From Planctomycetia bacterium (lineage in GTDB: Bacteria; Planctomycetota; Planctomycetia; Pirellulales; Thermoguttaceae), in the NCBI GenBank assembly GCA_030527185.1, contig JAUNBF010000003.1, positions 1 to 64,000 on the forward strand: a stretch of 64,000 nt of DNA, read 5' to 3'. Under the pieces are notes generated by a model. It was given only the letters and a program-made list of their open reading frames with translations. It searched no databases and was not told where the DNA came from. The position numbers and the translations under genes are program-made. Of the stretch, positions 55,142-62,836 are shown in pieces. Positions within the stretch are counted from its first letter, which is position 1; each line of letters opens with the position of its first letter.

Positions 55142-56400
55142 CAGTCCACCAGTACCGGATTTTCCTGAATTTTCCACGGAAGGCCGTACTGATTCAGAGC
55201 GTCCATAAAGGGATCGGGGTCGAATTCTTCCGGCGTGAAAACTCCCGGTTTTTTCCACTTCTCGGTCAACATCATCATCGCGCCAATCATCGCCGGAACG
55301 CCCGTCGTGTAGGAAATGGCCTGTGAGCCGACTTCCCGATAACATTCCTGATGGTCGCAGACGTTGTAGATGTAAACCGACTTCTCCTGCCCATCCTTTT
55401 TCCCGGTGAAAATGCAGCCGATGTTCGTTTTCCCCACCGTCCGCGGACCGAGACTTGCCGGGTCGGGCAAAAGAGCCTTCAAAAACTGAATCGGCACGAT
55501 GGAATGTCCTTCGTAAAGAATCGGTTCCGTGGAAAGCAGCCCCACATTCTCCAGGCATTTCATGTGCGTCAGGTAACTTTGCCCAAATGTCATGAAAAAG
55601 CGAATCCGCCGAACGTTCGGAATGTTTTTTGCCAGCGACTCGATCTCCTCATGGTGCAGCAGGTACATATCTTTCCGTCCCACCTGGTCAAAATCGTATT
55701 CCCGGTGGATACTCATCGCCGGAATTTCCACCCAGCGTCCCTCTTCCCAATACGAACCCGGCGCGGAGACTTCCCGAAGGTTGATTTCCGGGTTGAAATT
55801 CGTGGCAAAAGGATACCCATGGTCGCCGCCGTTGCAGTCCAGAATGTCGATCGTGTCGATCGTGTCGAGAAGATGTTTTTGCGCATACGCACAGAAAACC
55901 TGCGTCACGCCAGGATCGAATCCCGATCCCAGAAGTGCCGTAAGTCCTGCTTTTTCAAAACGTTCCCGATATGCCCACTGCCAGGAATAGTCGAAGTAGG
56001 CGGAGAAACCCGCTTCCTTGCAACGTTTTTCGTAAGCTGCCCGCCAGATCGGTTCTTGAATATCCTCCGGCTCGTAATTGGCCGTGTCCATGTAAGAAAC
56101 GCCACACGCCAGACAGGCTTCCATAATCGTCAAATCCTGGTACGGCAACGCGATATTCATCACCAAATCAGGCTCTATTTTCCGAATCAACGCCTTCACT
56201 TCCTCCACGTGATCCGCATTCACCTGCTCGGTCGTGATTCGCGTTTGCGTCTGGTCTTGCAGCTTTTCCTTCAACGCATCACACTTCGATTTCGTTCGGC
56301 TCGCAATGCAAATCTCCTCAAAAACGTCGCTCTTCTGGCAACATTTGTGAATTGCCACGGAAGCAACTCCGCCACAGCCGATAATCAAGACTTTACTCAT
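55141..56400 (-). CDS. Carboxynorspermidine/carboxyspermidine synthase (saccharopine dehydrogenase family)
   Basis: 419 aa from the ATG at 56400 (AAGGA five bases upstream). It condenses aspartate semialdehyde with putrescine or diaminopropane using NAD(P)H. Visible: the Rossmann start KVLIIGCGGVASVAIHKCCQ, SRTKSKCDALKEKL, DLVMNIALPYQDLTIMEACL and CGVSYMDTANYEPEDI. Its coupling to nspC identifies it as the polyamine enzyme rather than a lysine-pathway saccharopine dehydrogenase. It is separated from speB by a 265-bp spacer with two inverted palindromic repeats, so it may have its own promoter. Confidence 0.92.
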   Translation of the reverse strand: MSKVLIIGCGGVASVAIHKCCQKSDVFEEICIASRTKSKCDALKEKLQDQTQTRITTEQVNADHVEEVKALIRKIEPDLVMNIALPYQDLTIMEACLACGVSYMDTANYEPEDIQEPIWRAAYEKRCKEAGFSAYFDYSWQWAYRERFEKAGLTALLGSGFDPGVTQVFCAYAQKHLLDTIDTIDILDCNGGDHGYPFATNFNPEINLREVSAPGSYWEEGRWVEIPAMSIHREYDFDQVGRKDMYLLHHEEIESLAKNIPNVRRIRFFMTFGQSYLTHMKCLENVGLLSTEPILYEGHSIVPIQFLKALLPDPASLGPRTVGKTNIGCIFTGKKDGQEKSVYIYNVCDHQECYREVGSQAISYTTGVPAMIGAMMMLTEKWKKPGVFTPEEFDPDPFMDALNQYGLPWKIQENPVLVD

Positions 56401-56455
56401 TAGGTTCCTTTCTTTTATATTGTTTCTACATGTGTTTTTCGGATATTCCCCCCCA

Positions 56456-56512
56456 AAGCCCCTCCCCATGGGAGGGGTGGCAGCCGTCAGGCTGGCGGGG
56501 TGGGCTGGGGTA
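56456..56512. repeat. Palindromic repeat, copy D (reverse orientation)
   Basis: AAGCCCCTCCCCATGGGAGG begins the copy, followed by the short stem CAGCC-GTCAG-GCTGG-type segment and CGGGGTGGGCTGGGGT. It is the inverted counterpart of copy E, 78 bp away, so the pair could fold back on itself as a long inverted repeat. Confidence 0.65.
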
Positions 56513-56589
56513 GAATGGTCATGAATCGTTCTATCGTCATTCAATAGACCGTTCTATCACAATTTATTCACGGGAGCATCTTCCTGCAC

Positions 56590-56647
56590 GGCTACCAACC
56601 CACCCCGGTCTGTTTCGCAGACTACCCCTCCCAGAGGTAGGGGCTTC
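56590..56647. repeat. Palindromic repeat, copy E
   Basis: GGCTACCAACCCACCCC, then hairpin GTCTG-TTTCG-CAGAC, then CCCCTCCCAGAGGTAGGGG and CTTC. The first stem has different bases from the one in copy D but is still paired, suggesting selection for the hairpin. Confidence 0.65.
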
Positions 56648-56665
56648 GGGAGTCCATCGAAAATG

Positions 56666-57526
56666 TTACCCTTCATGTCCCAACGCCAGCAACATTTCTC
56701 GCACGATTTTACACGCCACCATCGTGGAAACGCCACTGACATCGTACGGCGGACTGAGTTCGGTAACATCGCACCCCACCACACGAGCGTTTTGACAAAT
56801 CCCGGTCACGACACGGCGTAGATCCTCAAAACGCACCCCGCCCGGCTCCGGCGTTCCTGTTCCAGGAAAAATCGACGGATCCAAAACGTCTAAATCAAGC
56901 GTCAGGTAAATCGGTTTTTCGCCCCATTTTTCGAGCGTTTCCTCCCAACCCTGCAAATCAAACATCCGCGTCTGAACATGCTCTTTTCCCCAACGAAACT
57001 CCTCTCTGTCTCCCGAGCGGATGCCAAACTGGAAAATACGGCCATCCCCTACGATTTCCCAACAACGTCGGATGACCGAAGCGTGCGAAAGCGGAACTCC
57101 GAGATAATCTTCCCGCAAATCCGCGTGAGCGTCGAGGTGAAAAATCGCCACGTCGGGATACTTTTCCGCCACGGCACGAAAAGCACCGAGCGTCACCAGA
57201 TGTTCTCCGCCGAGCATAAACGGGATTTTTTCCGCGTCCCAAATCGTCCGCGTCTGCGTTTCAATGACGGAAAGGGCTGCCGATGGATCTCCGAAGGGGA
57301 GTTCCAGATCGCCGCAGTCCAAAACCGCACACTCGGTCAAATCTCGATTCTGGTACGGGCTGTACGTTTCGATACCATAGGATTCCCGGCGAATGGCGGC
57401 GCTGCCGAAGCGGGAACCGGGACGGTAGGAGGTCGTCGAATCGAACGGCGCTCCGAAAAGGATGATCTTCGCAGCCTCAAACGTTGCCTCACATGCCAGA
57501 AATGCGTCGGAACTTTTACTCCACAT
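56666..57526 (-). CDS. speB: Agmatinase / ureohydrolase family protein
   Basis: 286 aa. It hydrolyses agmatine to putrescine and urea with a dimanganese centre. Metal-binding motifs are present: MLGGEHLVTLG (GGEH), FHLDAHADLREDY (DAHAD), SHASVIRR and LTLDLDVLDPS (DxDxxDP), plus GTGTPEPGG. Its start overlaps the end of speE by 11 bp. In bacteria that aminopropylate agmatine first (as in Thermus), a SpeB-type enzyme acts on aminopropylagmatine instead; that cannot be excluded here. Confidence 0.93.
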   Translation of the reverse strand: MWSKSSDAFLACEATFEAAKIILFGAPFDSTTSYRPGSRFGSAAIRRESYGIETYSPYQNRDLTECAVLDCGDLELPFGDPSAALSVIETQTRTIWDAEKIPFMLGGEHLVTLGAFRAVAEKYPDVAIFHLDAHADLREDYLGVPLSHASVIRRCWEIVGDGRIFQFGIRSGDREEFRWGKEHVQTRMFDLQGWEETLEKWGEKPIYLTLDLDVLDPSIFPGTGTPEPGGVRFEDLRRVVTGICQNARVVGCDVTELSPPYDVSGVSTMVACKIVREMLLALGHEG

Positions 57527-58367
57527 TTTTCAACAACTCCTCCACATACGCTGGCAGACAAAACGCTCCACGGTGCAATGCCGGGGTATAATACCGACAG
57601 GCCAGATTTCGCTTCTTCCAAACTTCCACGTTCAAATCCTTCCACGGATGGTACTTTTTCGACGCAAAACCGAAAAGCCAATGCCCGGAAGGGTAGGTGG
57701 GGATGTGTGCCTGATAGACGCGACTGATGGGAAACGACTCCACAATCCGCTTGTGTGCCCTCTGGCAGGCCAACGCATCCTCCGCGTAAAACGGGCTTTC
57801 ATGCTGGTTGATCATCATCCCGTCTTCCCGCAGTGCCTTGAAACAATTGCCGTAAAATTCCAGCGTAAAGAGTCCTTCCCCCGGTCCAAACGGGTCGGTC
57901 GAATCGACGATAATCAAATCGTAGCAATCCTGGCACGTGCGGACAAATTTCAGCCCATCCTCATAATGAATCCGCAGCCGCGAATCGTCCAGGCAACACG
58001 CCGTTTGCGGCAGGTATTCCCGACAGACCTCCACCACCAGAGGGTCGATTTCCACCATATCCATCCGCTCAATTTCAGGATAACGCGCCAGTTCCCGAAT
58101 CACGCCGCCGTCTCCCGCTCCGATGACCAACACATCCCGCACATGCGGATGAACTGCCAACGGAACGTGCGTCATCATTTCGTGATACACAAATTCGTCC
58201 TTTTCCGTCAACATCATGTAACCATCCAGCGTTAAAAAACGGCCAAATTCCGGGGATTCAAACACGTCAATCCGCTGAAATTCGCTCTTTCCGCTGTACA
58301 GTTGCCGATCGACGCGAATCGACATTTTGACATGCGGCGTATGCCTTTCCGAAAACCAGAATTCCAT
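57516..58367 (-). CDS. speE: Spermidine synthase (polyamine aminopropyltransferase)
   Basis: 283 aa, the usual length. It transfers the aminopropyl group of decarboxylated SAM to a diamine. Visible: an N-terminal beta domain (SIRVDRQLYSGKSEFQRIDV, then GRFLTLDGYMMLTEKDEF), EMMTHVPLAVHP, the binding motif VIGAGDGGVIRELARY, MVEIDPLVVEVC and DSTDPFGPGEGLFTLEFY. It starts 1 bp after the decarboxylase stop and overlaps speB, so a tight operon. Putrescine or agmatine may be the acceptor. Confidence 0.95.
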   Translation of the reverse strand: MEFWFSERHTPHVKMSIRVDRQLYSGKSEFQRIDVFESPEFGRFLTLDGYMMLTEKDEFVYHEMMTHVPLAVHPHVRDVLVIGAGDGGVIRELARYPEIERMDMVEIDPLVVEVCREYLPQTACCLDDSRLRIHYEDGLKFVRTCQDCYDLIIVDSTDPFGPGEGLFTLEFYGNCFKALREDGMMINQHESPFYAEDALACQRAHKRIVESFPISRVYQAHIPTYPSGHWLFGFASKKYHPWKDLNVEVWKKRNLACRYYTPALHRGAFCLPAYVEELLKNVE

Positions 58368-58368
58368 C

Positions 58369-59820
58369 TCAGCCCTCTCCTTTCAACACATTCAACCGTT
58401 GAATCCGGGCATCTTCCGGTCCCGTCATCAGACATCCCTTCTCGCGGGCATACTCCACCGACGCCAAAATCGACTTCGTAATCCGTTCCCCCGGAGCCAG
58501 AATCGGAATCCCCGGCGGATAGCACATCAAAAACTCACAACAAACCCGTCCCGCCGTCTTTTCCAACGGAAGCGACTCCTTTTCCGCGTAAAACGCTTCC
58601 TGCGGCGAAACGGCCACTTCCGGCTCGATATATTCCTGCCGCAAAAGTTCCCGTCCCGGAGAGCCAAACCGACGACGCACCTCGCTCAACGCACTGACCA
58701 GCCGTTCCACTTCCCGGGGGCGGTCGCCGATCGACAGATACGCCAGGATGTTTCCAAAATCGCCAAACTCAATCTGAATATCGTATTCGTCCCGCAGCAA
58801 ATCGTAAACCTCGATCCCCGCCAGCCCAACATCCAGCGTATTGACCGAAAGTTTCGTCACATCAAAATCGAAAATACTTCCACCATTGATCAATTCCCGA
58901 CCATAGGCGTAATAATCCCCAATCGCGTTGATTTCCGACCGAGCATATTCCGCCAATTGAATCACCTGCGCAAACGCTTCCTTCCCGCGCAAGGCCAGAT
59001 TCCGCCGCGAAATATCGAGACTCGACAGCAGCAGATACGATCCGCTCGTCGTCTGCGTCAAATTGATAATCTGCCGGACGTGCCCTTCCTGAATCGCGGG
59101 ACCGATGAGCAAAAACGAACTCTGCGTCAGGCTTCCTCCCGATTTGTGCATGGAAACCGCCGCCATATCCGCTCCGGCAGCCATGGCCGCGACAGGAAAC
59201 CCCTCCCCAAAGTAAAAGTGCGTCCCGTGTGCCTCGTCCGCCAGGCAGAGCATTCCATGCGAATGAGCCAGCCGCACCATTTTCCGCAAATCGGAGCAAA
59301 TCCCGTAATACGTCGGATTGTTCACCAAAACCGCTTTGGCATCGGGATTCTCCAGGATTGCCTTTTCCACCGCTTCCGGCCGCATTCCCAGCGCAATTCC
59401 CAGACGCTCGTCGCACTCCGGGTTGACATAAACCGGCACCGCTCCGCACAACACCATCGCTCCCATGACGCTTCGGTGGACGTTCCGTGGCAGGATGATT
59501 TTATCTCCACGCTTGGCCACCGACAGAATCATGCTCTGCACCGCCGAAGTTGTCCCCCCCACCATCAAAAACGCGTGCGACGCTCCAAACGCTTCTGCCG
59601 CCAACTCTTCCGCGTCCCGAATCACGGAAACCGGATGGCACAGATTGTCCAACGGCTTCATCGAGTTGACATCCATCCCGACGCATTTTTCCCCCAACAA
59701 TTCTGCCAGTTCAGGATTCCCTCGCCCCCGTTTGTGGCCGGGAACGTCGAACGGAACGATCCGCATCCGTCGGAACTCTTCCAACGCCTCGTAAATGGGA
59801 GCCTGTTTTTGCGACAACAT
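58369..59820 (-). CDS. speA: Arginine (Orn/Lys/Arg) decarboxylase, aspartate-aminotransferase fold
   Basis: About 483 aa from the ATG at 59820 (GAGGAAAT upstream). Similar in length to the B. subtilis SpeA type. Visible: FDVPGHKRGRGNPELAELLG, FLMVGGTTSAVQSMILS, LADEAHGTHFYFGEGFP and the PLP lysine in SMHKSGGSLTQSSFLL, then YHCP-like closing segments (ERLVSALSEVRRRFG, PPGIPILAPGERI). The presence of an agmatinase downstream argues for arginine as substrate; lysine or ornithine is possible. Second gene in the cluster, 38 bp after speD. Confidence 0.92.
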   Translation of the reverse strand: MLSQKQAPIYEALEEFRRMRIVPFDVPGHKRGRGNPELAELLGEKCVGMDVNSMKPLDNLCHPVSVIRDAEELAAEAFGASHAFLMVGGTTSAVQSMILSVAKRGDKIILPRNVHRSVMGAMVLCGAVPVYVNPECDERLGIALGMRPEAVEKAILENPDAKAVLVNNPTYYGICSDLRKMVRLAHSHGMLCLADEAHGTHFYFGEGFPVAAMAAGADMAAVSMHKSGGSLTQSSFLLIGPAIQEGHVRQIINLTQTTSGSYLLLSSLDISRRNLALRGKEAFAQVIQLAEYARSEINAIGDYYAYGRELINGGSIFDFDVTKLSVNTLDVGLAGIEVYDLLRDEYDIQIEFGDFGNILAYLSIGDRPREVERLVSALSEVRRRFGSPGRELLRQEYIEPEVAVSPQEAFYAEKESLPLEKTAGRVCCEFLMCYPPGIPILAPGERITKSILASVEYAREKGCLMTGPEDARIQRLNVLKGEG

Positions 59821-59858
59821 GATTTCCTCAGACGTTTTTGACGAATTTCCCGAAAATT

Positions 59859-60623
59859 TCAAAGCGAATAAATATTCCGACTGCTGAAAATCTCGATCAT
59901 TTCCCGACGTAAATTGTTCATGATTTCCAGCCGGACTTTGGGCGGAAGCTCGTAAACGTCCGTTTTGAAAAGGTAGTTCTGCAAGTCAATCTCCTTGATC
60001 ATCATGCTGGTATGAAAGAGATTGGCCGCGTACACATTCGTATCCACCGCGTCGTAACGGTGCAGAATCTCCGGGGCAATGTATTCCTGAATCGACGTAA
60101 TTTTATGATCCAAAAAGAGTTTGTTGCCATTCATATCCCGCGTAAAACCACGTACCCGATAGTCCATCGTGATGATGTCCGAGTCGAAAGAGCCAATCAG
60201 GTAATCCAGCGTGGAAAGCGGCGTAATCTCTCCGCACGTCGCTACGTCAATATCGACACGAAACGTCGCCAAACAGGTCTCCGGGTGGTACTCCGGGTAC
60301 GTATGCACGGTCACATGGCTCTTGTCCAGATGAGCCAGATACGTCTCACCGGCAGGAACCATGGAACCTTCTGCCACCAGAATCGCCACGGAAGCTCCCT
60401 GCGGCTCGTAATCCTGGCACGCAATGCTGAGAATTTTCGCACCGATCATATCCGTCAACGTCGTCAGGATTTTCGTCAGACGCTCGGAATTGTACTGTTT
60501 GTCGATGTAAGCCAGATAATCCCGTTGTTCCCGCTCCGTTTTGGCATAGCAGACATCGTAGATATTGAAACTGAGCGCTTTGGTCAGGTTATTGAATCCA
60601 TACAGCTTGAGCTTCTCCCCCAT
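59859..60623 (-). CDS. speD: S-adenosylmethionine decarboxylase proenzyme (E. coli-type)
   Basis: 254 aa from the ATG at 60623 with AGGAGA upstream. It makes decarboxylated SAM, the aminopropyl donor for SpeE, and self-cleaves to form a pyruvoyl group; the processing serine lies in LDKSHVTVHTYPE. Other class 1A motifs: KLYGFNNLTKALSFNIYD, TCGEITPLSTLDYLIGSFD, DYRVRGFTRDMNG. The frame continues 53 codons upstream, but through a predicted terminator hairpin, so I reject the longer form. First gene of the polyamine cluster, behind a long structured leader. Confidence 0.95.
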   Translation of the reverse strand: MGEKLKLYGFNNLTKALSFNIYDVCYAKTEREQRDYLAYIDKQYNSERLTKILTTLTDMIGAKILSIACQDYEPQGASVAILVAEGSMVPAGETYLAHLDKSHVTVHTYPEYHPETCLATFRVDIDVATCGEITPLSTLDYLIGSFDSDIITMDYRVRGFTRDMNGNKLFLDHKITSIQEYIAPEILHRYDAVDTNVYAANLFHTSMMIKEIDLQNYLFKTDVYELPPKVRLEIMNNLRREMIEIFSSRNIYSL

Positions 60624-61052
60624 GGGTACTCTCCTTTCCCTCAAAAAGGGACAAAAAAACAGGCGGCACACACTCGCACACCGCCTGTCAACGTTCCTGT
60701 CCAAGCTCGCCCGGAAACAGGGTTTCCCCTCTCTCCGGTTTCCAGGGAGGAAAATGGAAACAATCTCCCACCCCATGACCATGAACTTTTCAGAGTCTAT
60801 ATAGCAAATACTTACTTTTACTACTCTTTATTGACCGTTTTACAAGTTGATGTGCGAAAACACCAGTTGCAAGCAACTTATAAAATTGAGTTTCTCTCTC
60901 GCCGGGCGTAAAATTTCCCAACCGATACACTCAATCAATAATGGCAATTCCTGCCGATCGGCAATTGACCCGGCTGTCCGTATGGCCTCAACCCTTGCGG
61001 GTGGTCGAAGTTATTTGCATGGATACTCTGAAAAAACCTCATATCCCATGTA
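60624..61052 (-). ncRNA. Candidate structured leader RNA / attenuator of the speD operon
   Basis: The transcript from the promoter at 61059-61086 would have about 430 nt before speD. A perfect 10-bp pairing (61025-61034 with 60787-60796) would close a domain of about 250 nt. Inside lie ATTGAGT/ACTCAAT (60885-60891 with 60929-60935), a hairpin with a GCAA loop (ACCC-GCAA-GGGT), and competing AAGTTG/AGTTGC arms (60844-60879). Downstream, GTTTCC/GGAAAC words alternate (60713-60761) and precede an intrinsic terminator. I recognise no known riboswitch, tmRNA, RNase P, 6S or SRP RNA. Either a leader riboswitch or a free-standing RNA of about 400 nt. Confidence 0.5.
60653..60688 (-). terminator. Intrinsic terminator upstream of speD
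   Basis: On the minus strand ACAGGCGG (60681-60688), a 14-nt loop, CCGCCTGT (60659-60666) and seven T: an 8-bp perfect stem with a U-tract, ending about 30 nt before the speD start codon. Position in a leader suggests conditional read-through. CCTGT at 60717-60721 could pair with the ACAGG arm as an anti-terminator. Confidence 0.75.
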
Positions 61053-61058
61053 ATTTTC

Positions 61059-61086
61059 ATTATACCACAAAAAAGATACACGTCAA
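61059..61086 (-). promoter_or_regulatory. Sigma-70 promoter of the polyamine operon
   Basis: On the minus strand TTGACG (61081-61086) and TATAAT (61059-61064) are separated by 16 bp. The -35 box overlaps the stop codon of the upstream gene. Start point about 61052. Confidence 0.75.
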
Positions 61087-62774
61087 GTGACCTTTTTCCC
61101 AATGGACAATGAACTATTATCGATTACCAGGAGCCGGAGTATTTGCAGCAAAATCGCTTCCCCGGCAGAATCCAGTTCCAGCGTCACGGCGGGATACAAC
61201 CGTGGCTTTTCATCCGTCAGAACGTACGGAAAGAGGGCGGAACTCGTTACAAAACCAAAATCGTCGGAAACGATGCCGATAATCCATCGTCGAGCGGGAG
61301 TACGCAGTTCCACAACCGGTTTCGCCCCTTCAGGAAGGGATTCCAGAAAAACTCTTCCCGACGGCCAGAACCACCCCGCGTTTCCCTGAGGAATCCTGCG
61401 GTAACGCCACGATTTCTCCCCTTCGCACAAGCCCACCGACGATTCCATCAAAACCTCCATCGAAACCGGATAGGCAGGGCGGGCATATCGATCCCTCTCC
61501 TCACATTCCCGCCACGAAAGTGCCAATTCGGGAGCCACGCCACGTGGCGGGATCCCTCCCACCCAAAGGATTTTCCCTCCGGCCGCCCGATATTCCTCAA
61601 GAACCTCCTCCCAACGTTCCCGCCGCAGCCCATGGTACGAGCCGCAACGTTGGGCAGGAACCACGAGCAATTCGATTCCCTTTCCCGCCAAACCTTCATC
61701 TAATGCTTCCCGAACATCCAAAACCGTGACGGAAAATCCCTCTTTCCGCAACGTTCCGGCAATCTGCCCCGCCACGATTCGGTCGCCGCCATGAAAGAAA
61801 CCTTCGCTGAAACGCCCTGTCGGATCATAGACCACGCGAATCGGAGTCTGCTCCCCCGCACCCGGCAAAAAAGGACGAATCAGCGACTCCTTGGCAATCG
61901 GACGTTGGGCAATGAACGTATCGACTTGCGATGCCATTGCCGCCGCCATTTCCTTCCGCCAAACGACCGTTTCACCTCGTCGAGCCAATTCTACCGCAGC
62001 ATAAAAAACCTCCAGCGTCCGCTCCACGCCCCATGCGGCCAGTTCGCTCAAATGTTCCGCCAATTCTTCCCCTGCCGCCCAGTTTCGATCCGCTTCCCAA
62101 CGACTGGCCGCCTCCAGAATCGGGACACCATAGGCAAACATATTCACCGCTTCCCACTCACAAAAACAGAGTTGCTCAAAAATCTCATTCGCGTTTCCAG
62201 TGAACGCGGGAAATCCCCTTTTTCGGTAGCGTTTTTCCCAAATTTCCCGACTGAAATCCTGTTTCGGAAGCCAGCCCGCATCCAAAATCAGCGCCGGCGA
62301 AACGTTCAGCCCTTCCCGACCGAGCGTGTACGTCACATACTGAATCAAAGGTTCGTGATTGCAGGCCACCTGGTCGGAAATCGAATGTGCCAGCACCGCC
62401 AACGCCAGAAAAACCTCCTCGTCACGATTTTGCCCAATGGCGTCCACCAGAATCTGGAACGCGACGCACCGCCCCTCCGCAGAGTGGAAACCATACCGAT
62501 CCTCAATTCCGTGCGACGCAAAGAGTGCCAGATGGGTCTCCCCCCAGCGATTTTTCTCCAAATTTTCCCGACTGTCCGGGTAATGGTTGTCGTGGATGAA
62601 TTGCCTGTAAACCGCTTCGTTTTCTAGCAATTTTTCCCGCCACGGCGAAGGCAACCGTTCCGCCACCGCCTTTCCCACCACGTCGTGCCCATCCCCCCAA
62701 CCCCATCCCTCCTGCGTCAGCGTCCCTCCGCAAAACAGCACCAACACCACCATTTTCCAAAAATTTTCCCGCAT
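61083..62774 (-). CDS. Secreted phospholipase C/P1 nuclease-like protein with a C-terminal amidotransferase-like domain
   Basis: 563 aa from the ATG at 62774 (AGGAAGGA upstream). Signal peptide: NFWKMVVLVLFCGGTLTQEG. The mature start WGWGDGHDVVGKAVAERL and later metal-type residues (FIHDNHYPD, GETHLALF, LAVLAHSISDQVACNHEPL) fit the all-helical zinc-dependent phospholipase C / S1-P1 nuclease fold (about residues 20-290). The second half (about 300-560: GGDRIVAGQIAGTLRKEGFS, LLVVPAQRCGSYHG, AAGGKILWVGGIPP) resembles a ThuA/class I amidotransferase-like Rossmann domain. Substrate unknown. It lies downstream of the gene cut by the window end. Confidence 0.65.
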   Translation of the reverse strand: MRENFWKMVVLVLFCGGTLTQEGWGWGDGHDVVGKAVAERLPSPWREKLLENEAVYRQFIHDNHYPDSRENLEKNRWGETHLALFASHGIEDRYGFHSAEGRCVAFQILVDAIGQNRDEEVFLALAVLAHSISDQVACNHEPLIQYVTYTLGREGLNVSPALILDAGWLPKQDFSREIWEKRYRKRGFPAFTGNANEIFEQLCFCEWEAVNMFAYGVPILEAASRWEADRNWAAGEELAEHLSELAAWGVERTLEVFYAAVELARRGETVVWRKEMAAAMASQVDTFIAQRPIAKESLIRPFLPGAGEQTPIRVVYDPTGRFSEGFFHGGDRIVAGQIAGTLRKEGFSVTVLDVREALDEGLAGKGIELLVVPAQRCGSYHGLRRERWEEVLEEYRAAGGKILWVGGIPPRGVAPELALSWRECEERDRYARPAYPVSMEVLMESSVGLCEGEKSWRYRRIPQGNAGWFWPSGRVFLESLPEGAKPVVELRTPARRWIIGIVSDDFGFVTSSALFPYVLTDEKPRLYPAVTLELDSAGEAILLQILRLLVIDNSSLSIGKKVT

Positions 62775-62801
62775 GAATCCTTCCTCTCCTCTCAAAGCCC
62801 C

Positions 62802-62836
62802 ACTAACCACTAACCACTAATCACTAATCACTAATC
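62802..62836. repeat. Seven-base tandem repeat forming a gene's stop codon
   Basis: Five units: ACTAACC, ACTAACC, ACTAATC, ACTAATC, ACTAATC. The last codons (Ile-Ser-Asp) and the TAG of the minus-strand gene ending at 62824 are made of repeat units. AAAGCCC just before resembles the end of the palindromic repeat family. Confidence 0.75.

Noticed and set aside
60624-60782. N-terminal extension of SpeD by 53 codons
   Set aside because: It would run through the terminator hairpin and poly-T, has no similarity to SpeD starts, and the ATG at 60623 has a good AGGAGA site.
61003-61041. 12-codon leader peptide at the start of the speD leader
   Set aside because: ATG and TAA are in frame, but there is no ribosome site and no run of arginine or other regulatory codons.
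60624-61052. tmRNA, RNase P RNA, 6S RNA, SRP RNA or a known SAM riboswitch in the speD leader
   Set aside because: None of the conserved words (CCA-ended acceptor, GGAAAGTCC, SRP loop, SAM-I core) was found on reading the sequence.
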